From Apostichopus japonicus (Eukaryota; Echinodermata; Holothuroidea; Aspidochirotida; Stichopodidae), in assembly GCF_037975245.1 (NCBI RefSeq), contig NC_092561.1, positions 18,109,001 to 18,173,000 on the forward strand: a DNA stretch of 64,000 bases. The letters are read 5' to 3'. This document shows, piece after piece, positions 47,970 through 60,600 of this stretch. Within the stretch, counting starts at the first letter, position 1. Every line of letters starts with the position of its first letter. A program made the translations under genes and the position numbers. The notes below the pieces were generated by a model. It saw only the letters and a program-made list of their open reading frames with translations. It did not search any database and was not told the DNA's origin.

Positions 47970-49998
47970 GTTATTCGATATGCAGGAAATTGATAACTAT
48001 ATATGTATATAAAATCTTTCCACGATAACTAATAACAAATTTCCTGCGTGGTTTTCTCGGTATAGCCTCGTATACTATCAATATTCTGTACGGTAAAACG
48101 CAGTGCACGAAAACACAAGTATCTTCCTCCTCACCCGCCTTATCTCTCAATGTATATCTACCTTCTGGCTGACGTTGTGAAATACACCGGTAATCTTTTA
48201 CAATTACAATTCAATCTTGGCCATCCCTTCTGATTTTAATATCAGTGAGATTACAGCCGTATTCATGTAATATATTTAAAATATAAATCTCCTCGTGACT
48301 GTGAACGTTATTAGTGAACGTTTTATATTATCAAATAGTGATTTTTATATTGTTTCTTGTTTTTTCTTCTTCTAACGACGAGTTGATATTTTAGCCGACG
48401 AAGCGTATATTAATTTATTAAAAGAACTCAAGCAAAGAGGCAATGCTTTCATTTCTTACGAGCAGTTGAAAGACTCATTTAGTAATTGCACTATACTGTT
48501 CATTTAATTACGATGCATCATGGTTTCTGTATGTACCTTTCCTTACTTGTGAATGGTTTTTGACCTTATTGTATTCAAACATGTTCGAATTGACACAAGA
48601 ATTTTACCAATAAAGATACCAAGCGTGGTAGAAAAAAAATATATATATAAAAAATATTAAAGTGGAAGATATGATGCATTAGTACACTTGATAAACGCAC
48701 TGCATACGAAACAGCTCGTTAAATCAGTCATTTAAAGGCTTATTTAGCAAGATAAAGAAGAAAAAAATTACAAAGGAAGGTGAATGACGGTTTCGTCATT
48801 GGTAAAATCTCTGTTATTTGATGTAGTTATTAATTTTGTGGTATTATTAGTTAAACTATATAAAAGCTGAATAATATATTACTGTTAATCTTCATATTTT
48901 TTTGTTTTACTTTTAGATTGGGACCACGAATTAACGTAAAGAAGAGTTGACTTGCAAAGAGAAGAAAACCATATGTTTATTTATGATAAAATATACAAAT
49001 TTCAAAAACATGAATCGAAGTTTATAATCGATCTGTTAGTATTTATTAGTACCGTCTTGATTTGACGAAAATAAGAGTAGATCACGCTGTGACAAAGCCA
49101 AAGCAAAAACGCAAATTAATATATCATGATAGAATATATACTAATATATTTTTATTACTACTTTAGGTATTTTATCGTCCACAGTTTGAAAATGGTTGCT
49201 CTTAGCTATACACGTACGAATGAGACGGTTATTTTGAGCGAGTAGAATGACATTTGAACCTGTTTAATCGAGGGATATTAAATCTTCATTTGTTCCACTG
49301 GGAGTAAACACCTAAGCTATAGCCCACCCGGTGACTGCCTCCCCCCACCCCTCGACGGCACAGTCCATCATATTGCATTAAGCCAAGAACATAAGGCATA
49401 TATTGACACAAACATTACTAAACCAAACCTTTTCTTTCTTCTTTTTAATATTTATGAATAATTAAAATCCATCCTGGTTGTTGTGCTTCTTGCGATTAAC
49501 GATGGATTATATTATCTGCATCACGATGTTATTGCGACTAATTTTAAATTACTATTTTATTTATTAATTAACGACATGAAATCTGATTAGGATCTGGTAA
49601 TAAGAATCAAGTTAATCTTCATATTATTTATTTCTATCTTCTTCTTTTTGTATTATTTAAGGCCCATCAATTTTATCGATAAACAATCAACCATGCTATA
49701 ACCGTTTCATCGTTAATATTGTTACTTTTGAATCCATATGAGTTGTTTGAAAAATAAAATCATATCCCAACTAACTCTGGTGCAATGTCAGTTTAGTGAT
49801 TCATGGTTCCTACAGTGTAAGTCGACGACTACGAAAGGAATATCAGAAGAGAGATATGGCACGGTACGGAATTATTCCAATAATACATTTTCAGTTGGAA
49901 ATTGTAAACTGGAGGAATAAAACGAAATGAAGAAATTGCGAAGAAAAAAGTTTGGACCTCTACAATTATTAAAAATGTATTTTTGTTCATATTTTCAG
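47970..49998. other. Upstream region of gene F, no gene seen
   Basis: A TATATA-rich stretch near 47998-48013 could serve as a core promoter for gene F (-), but it is weak evidence in AT-rich DNA. No other exon recognised. Confidence 0.4.
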
Positions 49999-50100
49999 TG
50001 GTAGATGACAGATTTCCTTTGAGTTCCGAGAGAAGAAATTCGTGACTTTTTTTATTAAACCAAACGAAGTTTTCATCAAGAAGCGTCCTCTATCTATGCA
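49999..50100 (+). pseudogene. Relic of receptor exon 2 on the plus strand
   Basis: After TTTTCAG (49992-49998) the frame reads VDDRFPLSSE, matching the exon 2 start VAEARYPLSNE of genes C and D in the same phase. Then a frameshift leads to a stretch readable as EEIRDF or LLNQTKFSSRSVL, compared with RIRDYLLNQANFSARERPVL. No donor or neighbouring exon was found. It points to a lost plus-strand subunit gene. Confidence 0.55.
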
Positions 50101-50749
50101 TCCCGATCAATTGAAGCTACTTTCTAAAGAAAGTATAGCCAGAAATATAATTTTGATACTAGTGATCTAATGAAGGCATTCAATTACTGCATGTAATTAC
50201 AAAAATCAGCAACGTTACATAACATTATGTATATTGGGGCTCCATATGATAAAAAAAGAAACTGGGATTTTACCCAAAAAGAGTCATTGAGAGGACGAGA
50301 GTAAAGAATGGATTTTGTAAATTTGGGAACTAATGTTCGTTTATTTACTTCCCCATCAGTATCTTTACCTAGAAATTTACATCAGACCCATTTCCTATCA
50401 CTGACAGATTTTAAATCAGCAAAGCGATTCGACGGTCAATAGTATAAATGGTCGATTGGAAATGTCAGTGAAGCGAGGGATGTTCCATTGCAGAGGAGGC
50501 TCTACCATCAACAAAACCCCCTTGTTTTGCATACGCAGTAATGACTAAGGTAAACCTTTGATATAAACCAGGAATTAACATGACTTTTATTCTATAGGTA
50601 ATTGATCGAATTCCAGAAACAAAGCAATTACAATTACTTAGAGCAAGAACCGCAAACTCCAAGTCTACGTTTACCATGATATTCATTTGTGTCTAAAGAT
50701 TATTGAATATTCATGATCTTTTTTAACATGTTTGGAGAAGAACCCACCA

Positions 50750-51680
50750 AGAACACAGTGTTCCAATCTATGTTCGATGTCACACCACAATAAGAACTTA
50801 TTCGCAAGATCATTGCCTCAAACGTTTCTTTTGGTTATATTAAGAATGAATTGAGTGTTGACTTTGCAATTAATACCATCCCATCTTTAAGTATTGGATG
50901 CTTGAGAAAGTGCTCCATTGGATAGAGTAGCATTAAAACTTATTGATTACCAAAAAAGGAATAACTCAAACGTTTACCTGTAACAAACAGGGTAATTACA
51001 AGAAGCACAGAACAATTCACTCGACGACAGCACGTCATTTGGCAAACATTTTCCCTCTCAGAATAATTGACTTCACTATTTACTTCAGACAATTGTCATC
51101 ATAACCGTTTAATGAATTATCCTACAGTATATTATTCTTGCGAGCGTTTGAACTATCGTGCGTATACGAAGTTTCAAATCTGATGAAAAGATGCAAAATT
51201 GCCAGCAGGGACGTATTAAGATTAATATGCCAAAATTAAACCATTACATTTATGATTTTTTTGAACATCATGTACCACACTTTCTCTCTCTATGAAGATC
51301 TTGAACACATACAATTGTTTTTATAATTGAGACAAAAGCCGCTATAATTGATACATGGAAATATTTCATTATGATACGATATGTATATTTCTTCTGTGTT
51401 TATATGACTTTATTGCACCAAAACACTTAAAATAAGAATGGAAATTTAGGATATAAATTTTGACATCATCATATGACAACACTAGTTAAGATTGACACTT
51501 TGTATGTACGTAACACTTCCAAGCTGGCACTGTTTCCTTTCATGGATTATATATTAATAATATTCTCATTAACGTTCGGCTTTCTCAAACACTAATATTA
51601 CGATAATTAACGAAGGAGGGATGTGAATATAATATTAATCCTGTCAATAGGAAAGAAATAATCAACACAGTGACAATAGA
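50750..51680. repeat. Diverged segmental duplication, copy 1
   Basis: Blocks align with 52690-53990, for example TTCGATGTCACA.., GACGTTTCTTTGGTTA-like sequence, the CGTTTACCTGT exon border, and AACACTTCCAAGCTGGC/CGATAATTAA.. near 51510-51630. The offset is about 1.9 kb at the left and 2.3 kb at the right, because insertions such as the AT run separate the copies. Confidence 0.7.
50978..51038 (-). other. Orphan receptor-type signal-peptide exon
   Basis: The minus strand reads ATG (51038-51036), then a 20-codon hydrophobic leader (MTCCRRVNCSVLLVITLFVT), and ends in phase 1 at G/GTAAAC. Its 61-bp length and phase equal exon 1 of genes C and D. No matching exon 2 lies near it on this strand. It may be an alternative first exon of gene F, 3 kb downstream, or the remnant of a lost gene. 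Confidence 0.55.
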
Positions 51681-51733
51681 AAACAAAGTCATAAATCAAC
51701 GAACAGATTAGTAAAGTGATTTATTTAAATGGC

Positions 51734-51833
<100 letters not shown>

Positions 51834-52689
51834 CTCCTTTTCTAAAGTTCGATAAAAGTAAATCTATGTGTTACTTTGACATGTTTAACCAAATTACCCA
51901 GTGAAACTCCCTTTATAATGCGTTAGAGAAATAATGTTTCACATTGTAGCTGGAACTGATCAACAAGCTAGGAAAGTTTGGCGACGATTAACAAGGAAGA
52001 TCTGTAATCGTATGAAATGTTTTTTGGCTCCATCTGTCTATAATTATGCAAATATTAATGAAAGATAAATGTAAATATGTTTGCTTTAAATTGATTATCT
52101 TGTGGTAAGGCATAGTTAAAATGATGCAAGAAGCTAAGAACACAGAGACTTACAACTAACAAGAGCATCCCATCATTTTATTGAACACTCTTTTGCTGTT
52201 TATTAAATCCCATGTTTTCAATGACTACTCTATTGCTTGGATTTGGAAGTTAACTCGAAATAATCCATGACTGGGTGGAACTAGGAGACAAACAATTAGA
52301 GAACCGAGCCATATGATTATCACATTACACTGTTTTAAATAGTGTAAAAGTTATTCTGAACAGTGACCATATCATCACATCACTAGCTAATGTAACGCTC
52401 AGTCTATGCCATTTCAACTTGGAAGACATTCATTAGGAATATTACAGAAATATCCGAATAATCACGAAAAGTATCCTGCCACACACGTCCCCAGCACCGG
52501 CCACATGCAGCACCGGTAAATGATTGAATTTGAGAGTGGAAAACCATATAAACCAAATTAATTAAGATATTACCATAACTAATTAATAAAACTTATAACA
52601 AAACCTATTAAACACAACGCTTGCGTTTACCTCGACAGTCTTCCATTAATCTCGAATCTTAGTGATATCCTAAAGAAGTTTATAAGTTT

Positions 52690-53990
52690 AACCTAGGCTA
52701 CTGTGCAAAATAGTATTCGATGTCACAACAGAGTAAAAAACATATTTTGCAAGCAGAATGCCGTGACGTTTCTTTGGTTACATGCAACAAGAATTAAGTG
52801 TTGAATTTGTAATTAACTGTCTTCCAAGAAGTGGATGTTCTATTGGATACAATAGAACTCAAACAATATTGATAGCTAACGAAAGCTAAAAAAATAAATA
52901 AAACGTTTACCTGTGTTATGCAATGTACACACTATTGAACCAAGGACCATTTACGCAACGACGGCACTTTTATTGGTAGCCAATGTCCCAGCACAGAGTA
53001 AAGGACTTCGCTATTTACTTAAGACGAGTGACAAAATTATAGAAAAAAAATGCTATTGTACTTTCGTGCAGATTCGAACGAAGTTTGTAGAATGTTTAAT
53101 ATGTAGATGAATTTCAGAGGGGATTTATGTCACCAAATCATTGTCATTGGTGGAATTGTCAACATTATTTACTTCCCTTTAACTTCCCCGTAACTTCCCT
53201 TTTCCGTCTCAATTATGGTGGGAATGTGTGTTGTTGGCAATTATAAAGAAGAACGATTGCTGATATTTCCCATTCAATGAGTATTTCATGGTCAAGTGTG
53301 ATAAATGGCATCATTTTGCAAGGTCGTGTTTAGCTTCTGGACGTCAGATCACGTTTTAACGTTACTAACATCATATCAGGTTGCTAGATTAAGAAATTAT
53401 TAAAAATAAAATAACATATGGTAATATGGTAAATAATAATTCTTTTTATTTTCACCGTTATCTTTTCCTGTCGATAGTTCATGCCCCACCCCCAAAAAAC
53501 GACCTTATAGTCATTCGAAAAATGTTGTCCGTAGCTGCTAGACCTGCATCTTCATGTCGTGAAGATGTCCTTCATTAGTACAGATGAATTCATTATAATT
53601 GGCATGTTGTTCTTAAGATCGCTATGACTCTGGAGTTGAAATTATTACCGCAAATCACTTTGCATTTTTTCAATAACATAAGATATAGAAATATATGTTC
53701 CAGCAAACACTGCAAATATATACCAATGAAAAGTCACATTAGCACATAACATTTAACTGATTATATGCCAGCTCTTATTAAAAGCTTTAAACTGTAAAAA
53801 AATCGACAATTTGCATTTACTTAACACATCCAAGCTAGCGGCGTGACCTTGTGGTGTGTTTTATATGATCACATAAGGACATTACATTCGGCTTTCGCAA
53901 GCAATAAAGTTTGTATTACAAACATAGTTTTGCGATAATTAAGGGACGGATGTTATGTTATCGGATCCCGTCAATAGAATGGAAATGACC
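52690..53990. repeat. Diverged segmental duplication, copy 2
   Basis: Partner of 50750-51680. Conserved blocks surround the exon-like piece at 52911-52972 and the AACACATCCAAGCTAGC..GATAATTAAGGGACGGATG block near 53822-53950. Confidence 0.7.
52911..52972 (-). pseudogene. Decayed copy of the orphan signal-peptide exon
   Basis: It aligns with 50978-51038, with a shared donor CAG/GTAAACG and CCGTCGTTGCGTAAATGG compared with TCGTCGAGTGAATTG. The start codon is lost (ATGACG to ATAAAA) and the frame is disrupted. Confidence 0.6.
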
Positions 53991-54679
53991 AACAAAGTTG
54001 TCAAAGGATTACTAATTAAATACATCAAGAGACGCACTTGTTAACTGATTGATTTTAATGAGCCATTAAAAGCTTTAATGTGCATAAAATGGTGATCTAT
54101 TATAGGTTAGTATATTGATTAGTACGTTTAAAGTTAGTTTCAATTTGCGAAAATTCTCCCTGTTTGCTTGTCATATTTGAATTGTAATGGTGAATTCTGA
54201 AAGTCTGCACACATACATTGATTAACTTTAGTCAGCAAGGTAATATATTACATCACTCCCGGTGACCACTGAGGTTATTGCATTGTCATTCTCTGAATAC
54301 CTGGGTAACATGCGGTTTTACTCTAAAATGGATATTCTAACAAGGATATAAGAGAGAGTTGGACCACTGACACAACAGCTATGTTCAGCTCTAAATTGCT
54401 TCCCAGTTATGGAATTGTACCGTATTTTAATGATTGCGTATATTAGTATGTGAAGTGTTTGGCTTTCTTGTGAAATGTTCTGCGCCTTTAACTACAGCTT
54501 ATATATGTATATATGATATCTGAAGCTTAATTAGTATCATCTGAATAGTATCATTAGAATTAGTATCCATAGAACAAACTACTACCCAAGATATATGTAA
54601 TAGTTGTACTCGTGGAGTTAATCTAGAAATCAAGCAACCACGATTCCAAATATAACCCCCACCCACTTGTCTGGCTCTA

Positions 54680-57600
54680 TTATTTTATTTCTAAATATTC
54701 AGGACTCTGTTTTAAGTTCTTATCGCACTCAGCAGTTGCAGTTTCTTCATTCACTGTGATAGTTGTCGTATATTGCGTTGGGTCGTAGTTATTGCTGTCG
54801 AATTCCGATTTGTTTACGATGTTTATGGTTCTTCGGATCGATGGAAGGGGTCGATTTACATTATTACTAGAATTAGATAATCCTTCGGATGATGGTAAGC
54901 CCTCTCTAAAACGCAACATCAATCCAATAACAACAACTGTAATTGTTACCAGTACACATCCAGTAAGAGAAAGCCCAAGTTCTAATGGCCTTGACGCTGT
55001 TTGAAAGAAAAATGGCCAAAGAGCTGATTTAATCAAATTTATCCAAAATAGTAAAGATATTAGAGAACTAATGGTTATTCGATATTTTCATTTTAATCTA
55101 TCCAACGAAATAAAATAAAAAGAAAAATACGCAAAGAACTCTACAAGATTTCGTTGTTTTGTAGCTATTAATGTTGATGTACCAGTCGATTTAGAGACGG
55201 AAAATGCACTAGACCATAAGAAATATATTCTGTACACTATACTTGTTTAACGTTTAGCCTAGTAGTTTTGATAGGTGAATACCATAACTAATTTGTTAAA
55301 TGACTGAACGTGAGGAGACAATTCGTCTCGTTTGTCAAGTGTCTTATACATTTTATATTTACTTATGTTTGATAAATATCACCACAAGTAAGCATGTTTA
55401 TGATATTTGATTACAGCAATGAAAGACATGATTAAGACAAAAGCAAAAAAAAAACTAATTATCCAATTGCCAATCGTTGTTACTTACTCTTATTGCTCAT
55501 CATACTTACATTTGGCAACTGTAACTCGAAAATCACATGAACGTCTTTGTTGACCAAAAGTATTATTGCAGGAACATGAAACATGTAACATTTGGTGGTC
55601 TTTGCAAATTGTGGAAGGATGTGGCAAACATTGAGAAGCGAACGATCCAATTGTGGAATCCTTACAGGTTGGCGGCTCCCAAATACCTGGTGCAATCTTG
55701 TCAAATTTACAATCACGATCAGGGTTCACAGAAATATCGTTAGGACAGATTGGACCTGTAAGATATAAATCTCTCTTAGAATTTATTGCAACCTTCATGT
55801 AGAAAAGTTTTGGACTATTTTAATTGCAATTTGGTATCAAATAATGCCCACATTAATATAAAAAAACAGCTAAAAAACTTTAAGAAATAAAACGGTAACA
55901 GGAAATATGTAAACATCAGATTTTAATGCATATTCCACTCGATCGCACTATAAGGTGTGATTTGGTCATTTGTTGACGAAGTGATTCGACTCACTCTTAC
56001 TAACAGTGATATCATAACATGATATAAGGAACATGACATAAACTTAGAAAGGACTGTTTATAGAAAAAAAATGGTTATTTTGAATTGGAATAACGGCAAG
56101 TTACTTACCGCATAGGAATGGTGTTTCGTCTTCTCCACGAGGGCAGTCACTAAATTGGTCGCACTGGTAATGACGTGGGACACACGATCCATCGTCACAC
56201 AAGATATCACTTTCTGTACATTCTGTAAACAGATCAGTATTGTTACTATCACTTTGTGTATAAAAAAAATCCTCTATAGCATCTTATTATATCAAGTTGT
56301 GTTGACACATGAATGGAGGAAATATTGAACACTAGTTCAGAAACATTTGAATATCGGCTCTGTAACAACAATTTCATACAAACAGAACTAAACCTAACTT
56401 TCAAGAATTCTGTTGTTTATTGGAACAAATTACGTTAGTTTGATGCAAATGTGGTAAAAGTGTATAACGTAGAAAATATAGAGTTCGGAAATGTAAGCAA
56501 TAACATTGTGGCGTAATTTATGTACGAGTTTATGTACAATGAACATGAACGAAATATCTGGTCATGTAAGAACTCCCCCATGGTAATGACGTGGGACACA
56601 CGATCCATCGTCACACAAGATATCACTTTCTGTACATTCTGTAAACAGATCAGTATTGTTACTATCACTTTGAGTATAAAAAAAAAATCCTCTATAGCAT
56701 CTTATTATATCAAGTTGTGTTGACACATGAATGGAGGAAATATTGAACACTAGTTCAGAAACATTTGAATATCGGCTCTGTAACAACAATTTCATACAAA
56801 CAGAACTAAACCTAACTTTCAAGAATTCTGTTGTTTATTGGAACAAATTACGTTAGTTTGATGCAAATGTGGTAAAAGTGGATAACGTAGAAAATATAGA
56901 GTTCGGAAATGTAAGCAATAACAGTGTGGCGTAATTTATGTACGAGTTTATGTACAATGAACATGAACGCAATATCTGGTCATGTAAGAACTCCCCCATC
57001 GTGCCACCATCTTATTTTAAATTCTGTCGGTGTTAGAAAGTTTTTTTGTTGTGTTTTGGGTATGGCAACTGTCCACACCAACCCAGATTTGCAGACGTTT
57101 TGACCAATAAACTTAATATATTGTTTGACTCACATATTTATATATGCTTGGTCATGTTCATTGAAAGAGGTAGAGCACTGGTTGTCACATGCAAGGTTGA
57201 GAATTGAAATCATTATGTCCACCAGTTTGTGAGAATGTTGCGTCTTAAATGGTGAACATATTACGTTATGTTACAACAGTATGGGTATTAAGGGCTAACA
57301 TATAATCCAGTTCAGTTACCACAAGTTTGGTGTTCATCTTCCCCGTCAGAACAGTCTTCTATACCATTGCACTCATACTCGTTATTGATACAAGTACCAT
57401 CATTGCATTGGAATCCGGTTAGGCATGCTGTAAAGAAGCATAGTGAGGTAATGTAGAAGTAATCATATAGTATCACATATATATTCTGTTGTAATTCAAT
57501 TTTTAACTGAAACGCTCATTGAATGACCACCCAAGCCGAAAAGGTGTGAGCTTATATTTGTTCTTAACGTGTAGCATATTATGCATTTATATGCCAGGGT

Positions 57601-60600
57601 GTTATAACACACTAACACGTGTTATGTTATGGGAGTATGCGAGAGCTAGATATGTCAAAGATACAATACAGTAAATCGTAGTGGTATTATATATATATAT
57701 TTATTTTTTTTATATATAATATAAAATATTTCTATATTTTATATTTTTTATATTTTTTTATATTTTTATATTTTTTTAACACAAGCCGCAATAAAATGTG
57801 CCTCTAGCATAACACGTGTTATCATGTTATAACATAGATGCATATAAATGCGCAATATATTCAAGTCGAAAACGCTATTATAAGCAACTGTACAATTCGG
57901 TTCGGGTGGAATGACTCACCGCACAGTTCGTGTTCATCTTTTCCGAATGGACAATCTCTGAAACCATCACACTCCCATGAACTGTCGATGCATGAGGAGT
58001 CCAAGCAAGTAAATTGTCCACCACAGTCGTCTGTAAACGTAAAGTGAGCAGAATACAATAACACTTATTATTATATATGATAAACGATATTGAAGTTTTA
58101 TCTTCTCTTTTTATAAAAGACTCGGTCATGACGATGTACGTATAATACATGTAGATTATCAAATTTGAAATATGTATGTCATAAATATGAGATACAGCTT
58201 TACAGTGTCGACATTCGAAGAAATGATGAGAAGTGAATATTTTGATATATTGAGCGTCCAATACCAATGTTCGTGTATGTCTAAGTGTATATGTTGATGA
58301 AAACGTTACATAAAGTGAGACAATGTTTTCAATATAAATGAAACATAGGGACAGTGATTAAAGAAACTAACCAATCCGTTATGATGCAAAGTTAGATGAA
58401 ATTGGCATCTCAGCCCTTTGACGAATTTTCGGCCTTTTTAACTACTACCGACCTAATAATATGACTTATGTAAAACATAAAATGACTATTTATCTAAGTA
58501 TTTTGTTGACTAATTACTTACTTGAGCACCCCTTATGTTCGTCATCAAGAAAAATGCAATCTGCAGAGCCGTCGCATTCAAACGACGCTGGTATGCAAGA
58601 TCCAGCGAGACATCTAAACCACAATGGAGGTGTGCATGCTGTAAAGAGGCAACGTAATTCGATAACGTGATCATGTTCTGCCTACCGCTTTAACATACAT
58701 CGACGACCAACCTCATTTAACAACTTTATTTCTTACATAATTTATCATAACATTCGTCTCCTGTAGATGATAGTTCACCTCTAGTAAAACAAACAAAGAT
58801 CATGTTTTTATCTTACAGCAGTTTTGGTGTTCATCTTCCCCATCAAGACAATCGTTCTCATCATCGCATTCCCATATTGCTGGTATACAACGGCCATCGT
58901 CACATTGAAAGGACTCTTCACCACAAGCTGAAACAGAAAAATGAGTCACTTCTAGATGTTGCCAATAATTAATTAAATAAATAATTAAAGAAACTAAGAT
59001 GGAAAGATCTCAGTGAATGTTATACCCGTCTTTTCTTTGATTCATTTAGTAGGTTTACAAAAGTACTTTTTAAGAAAAAGTCGCCCAGGAAAGAATCTGG
59101 GCACGAAAACCAAACTACCGAACGACTGATCCGCTCTCAACCCCAGTCCCCTTCCCCTTGCATCGGGACTGTGACTGTGTGATCATCGTCGGGTGTGCAT
59201 CACCATTCCTCTCGAAAGGGAACAAATACTACGCATGACCATAGCCAAAAGGCCGAGAAGCGATTTACAAAGGTAGTCTTCAACTTATATAGACAACGCA
59301 TGCCATTTGGTGGAGTATATAAGAATAGGAAGAAGTAATAACAACTTTATTACCACCAAATAGTGAACTTCCGATATTTTCCTTAATGTTAACTGTCATG
59401 TCGGATCTAATTACTCTCATGGTCGATGAGGTTTGGTGACATTCAAAGTCACATTAACGGCAGATAAAGTCAGAGTTAGCATACTATTGGTTATATTATA
59501 GTTTTTTATTCTTCTGATATCTTTGATTAAGTCGATATTGTCCTCGTATGTAAATGAAATTGTATCTGTAAATTAAATATGCCCTCAAAATTAAAATAGA
59601 CCAAATCACTTATGTATGTTCTTCAGATTTGTGATTTTCAATATAATTGGATCGTATTACATGTTGCAGATTCTATAACGGATATAGTTTAGACATCGAA
59701 ACAACATATCGACAATTTGGTCATATAAAACAGCACCATAGATGTAACAGTGGATAAGAATATTTCCAAGTGGCTGATAAATCAGGTGTTTGTTATGTTG
59801 AGTTTAATCACAGGTACAATAAATTCCATGGCGTATAAACAACAGTACCATATTATATACTGACTTTAAACACTTATAGAATTACCTTCAATACTAAGGT
59901 GAAACACTGATGCCACACACTAAAGTTGAAACAAGGTATCATGTACATACTTTACTGATTGTCAGAAATAGTACGTCATGCTGCACTGGGTTTAAATTGC
60001 ATCACTTAGATAACCTACGTTGACACACTGATATCACATACTTTACTGAGTTTTACTATAAAATATATCTTACTATACTACATCATGCATACTTCATGCA
60101 CCTAAAAACACAGTGGCTTTATAACTGAGCCTCAAACAGAGAGTTAACACGAACGTATAAGTGCATGTTTTTGAATATTTACAGAATATCTCAGAACCTT
60201 TTTAATACTGGTATATACGTTATGCCAAGAGGTATGATCAATAAATTGTATTTGAAACTCATATCAGATTAGGTAAAACAAGTTTAATAAAAAGTACGTA
60301 TTTCACAAGCTGTCCGATGAGGATCGTCCGCATCGTTGCCACAGTTCGGCTCGAGGTCACATTCAGATTCTCTGGAAAGGCACACTCCATTGCCACAGTT
60401 AAAGTAATCACCAAGACAGAGAAAATCTGGGGAGAAATATTTCAACTTTAATCTCAAATGTAAGAGATAACCTATGGTCTTCTAGGGCTAAAAAATAACG
60501 ATTGCAACAAACCCATTAGTTCAAATGAACAATATTATTTTTAAAAATGTGATCCCAGTTTGTTGAATAAATTTATACAAAGCGTTATGCTGTCATATTT

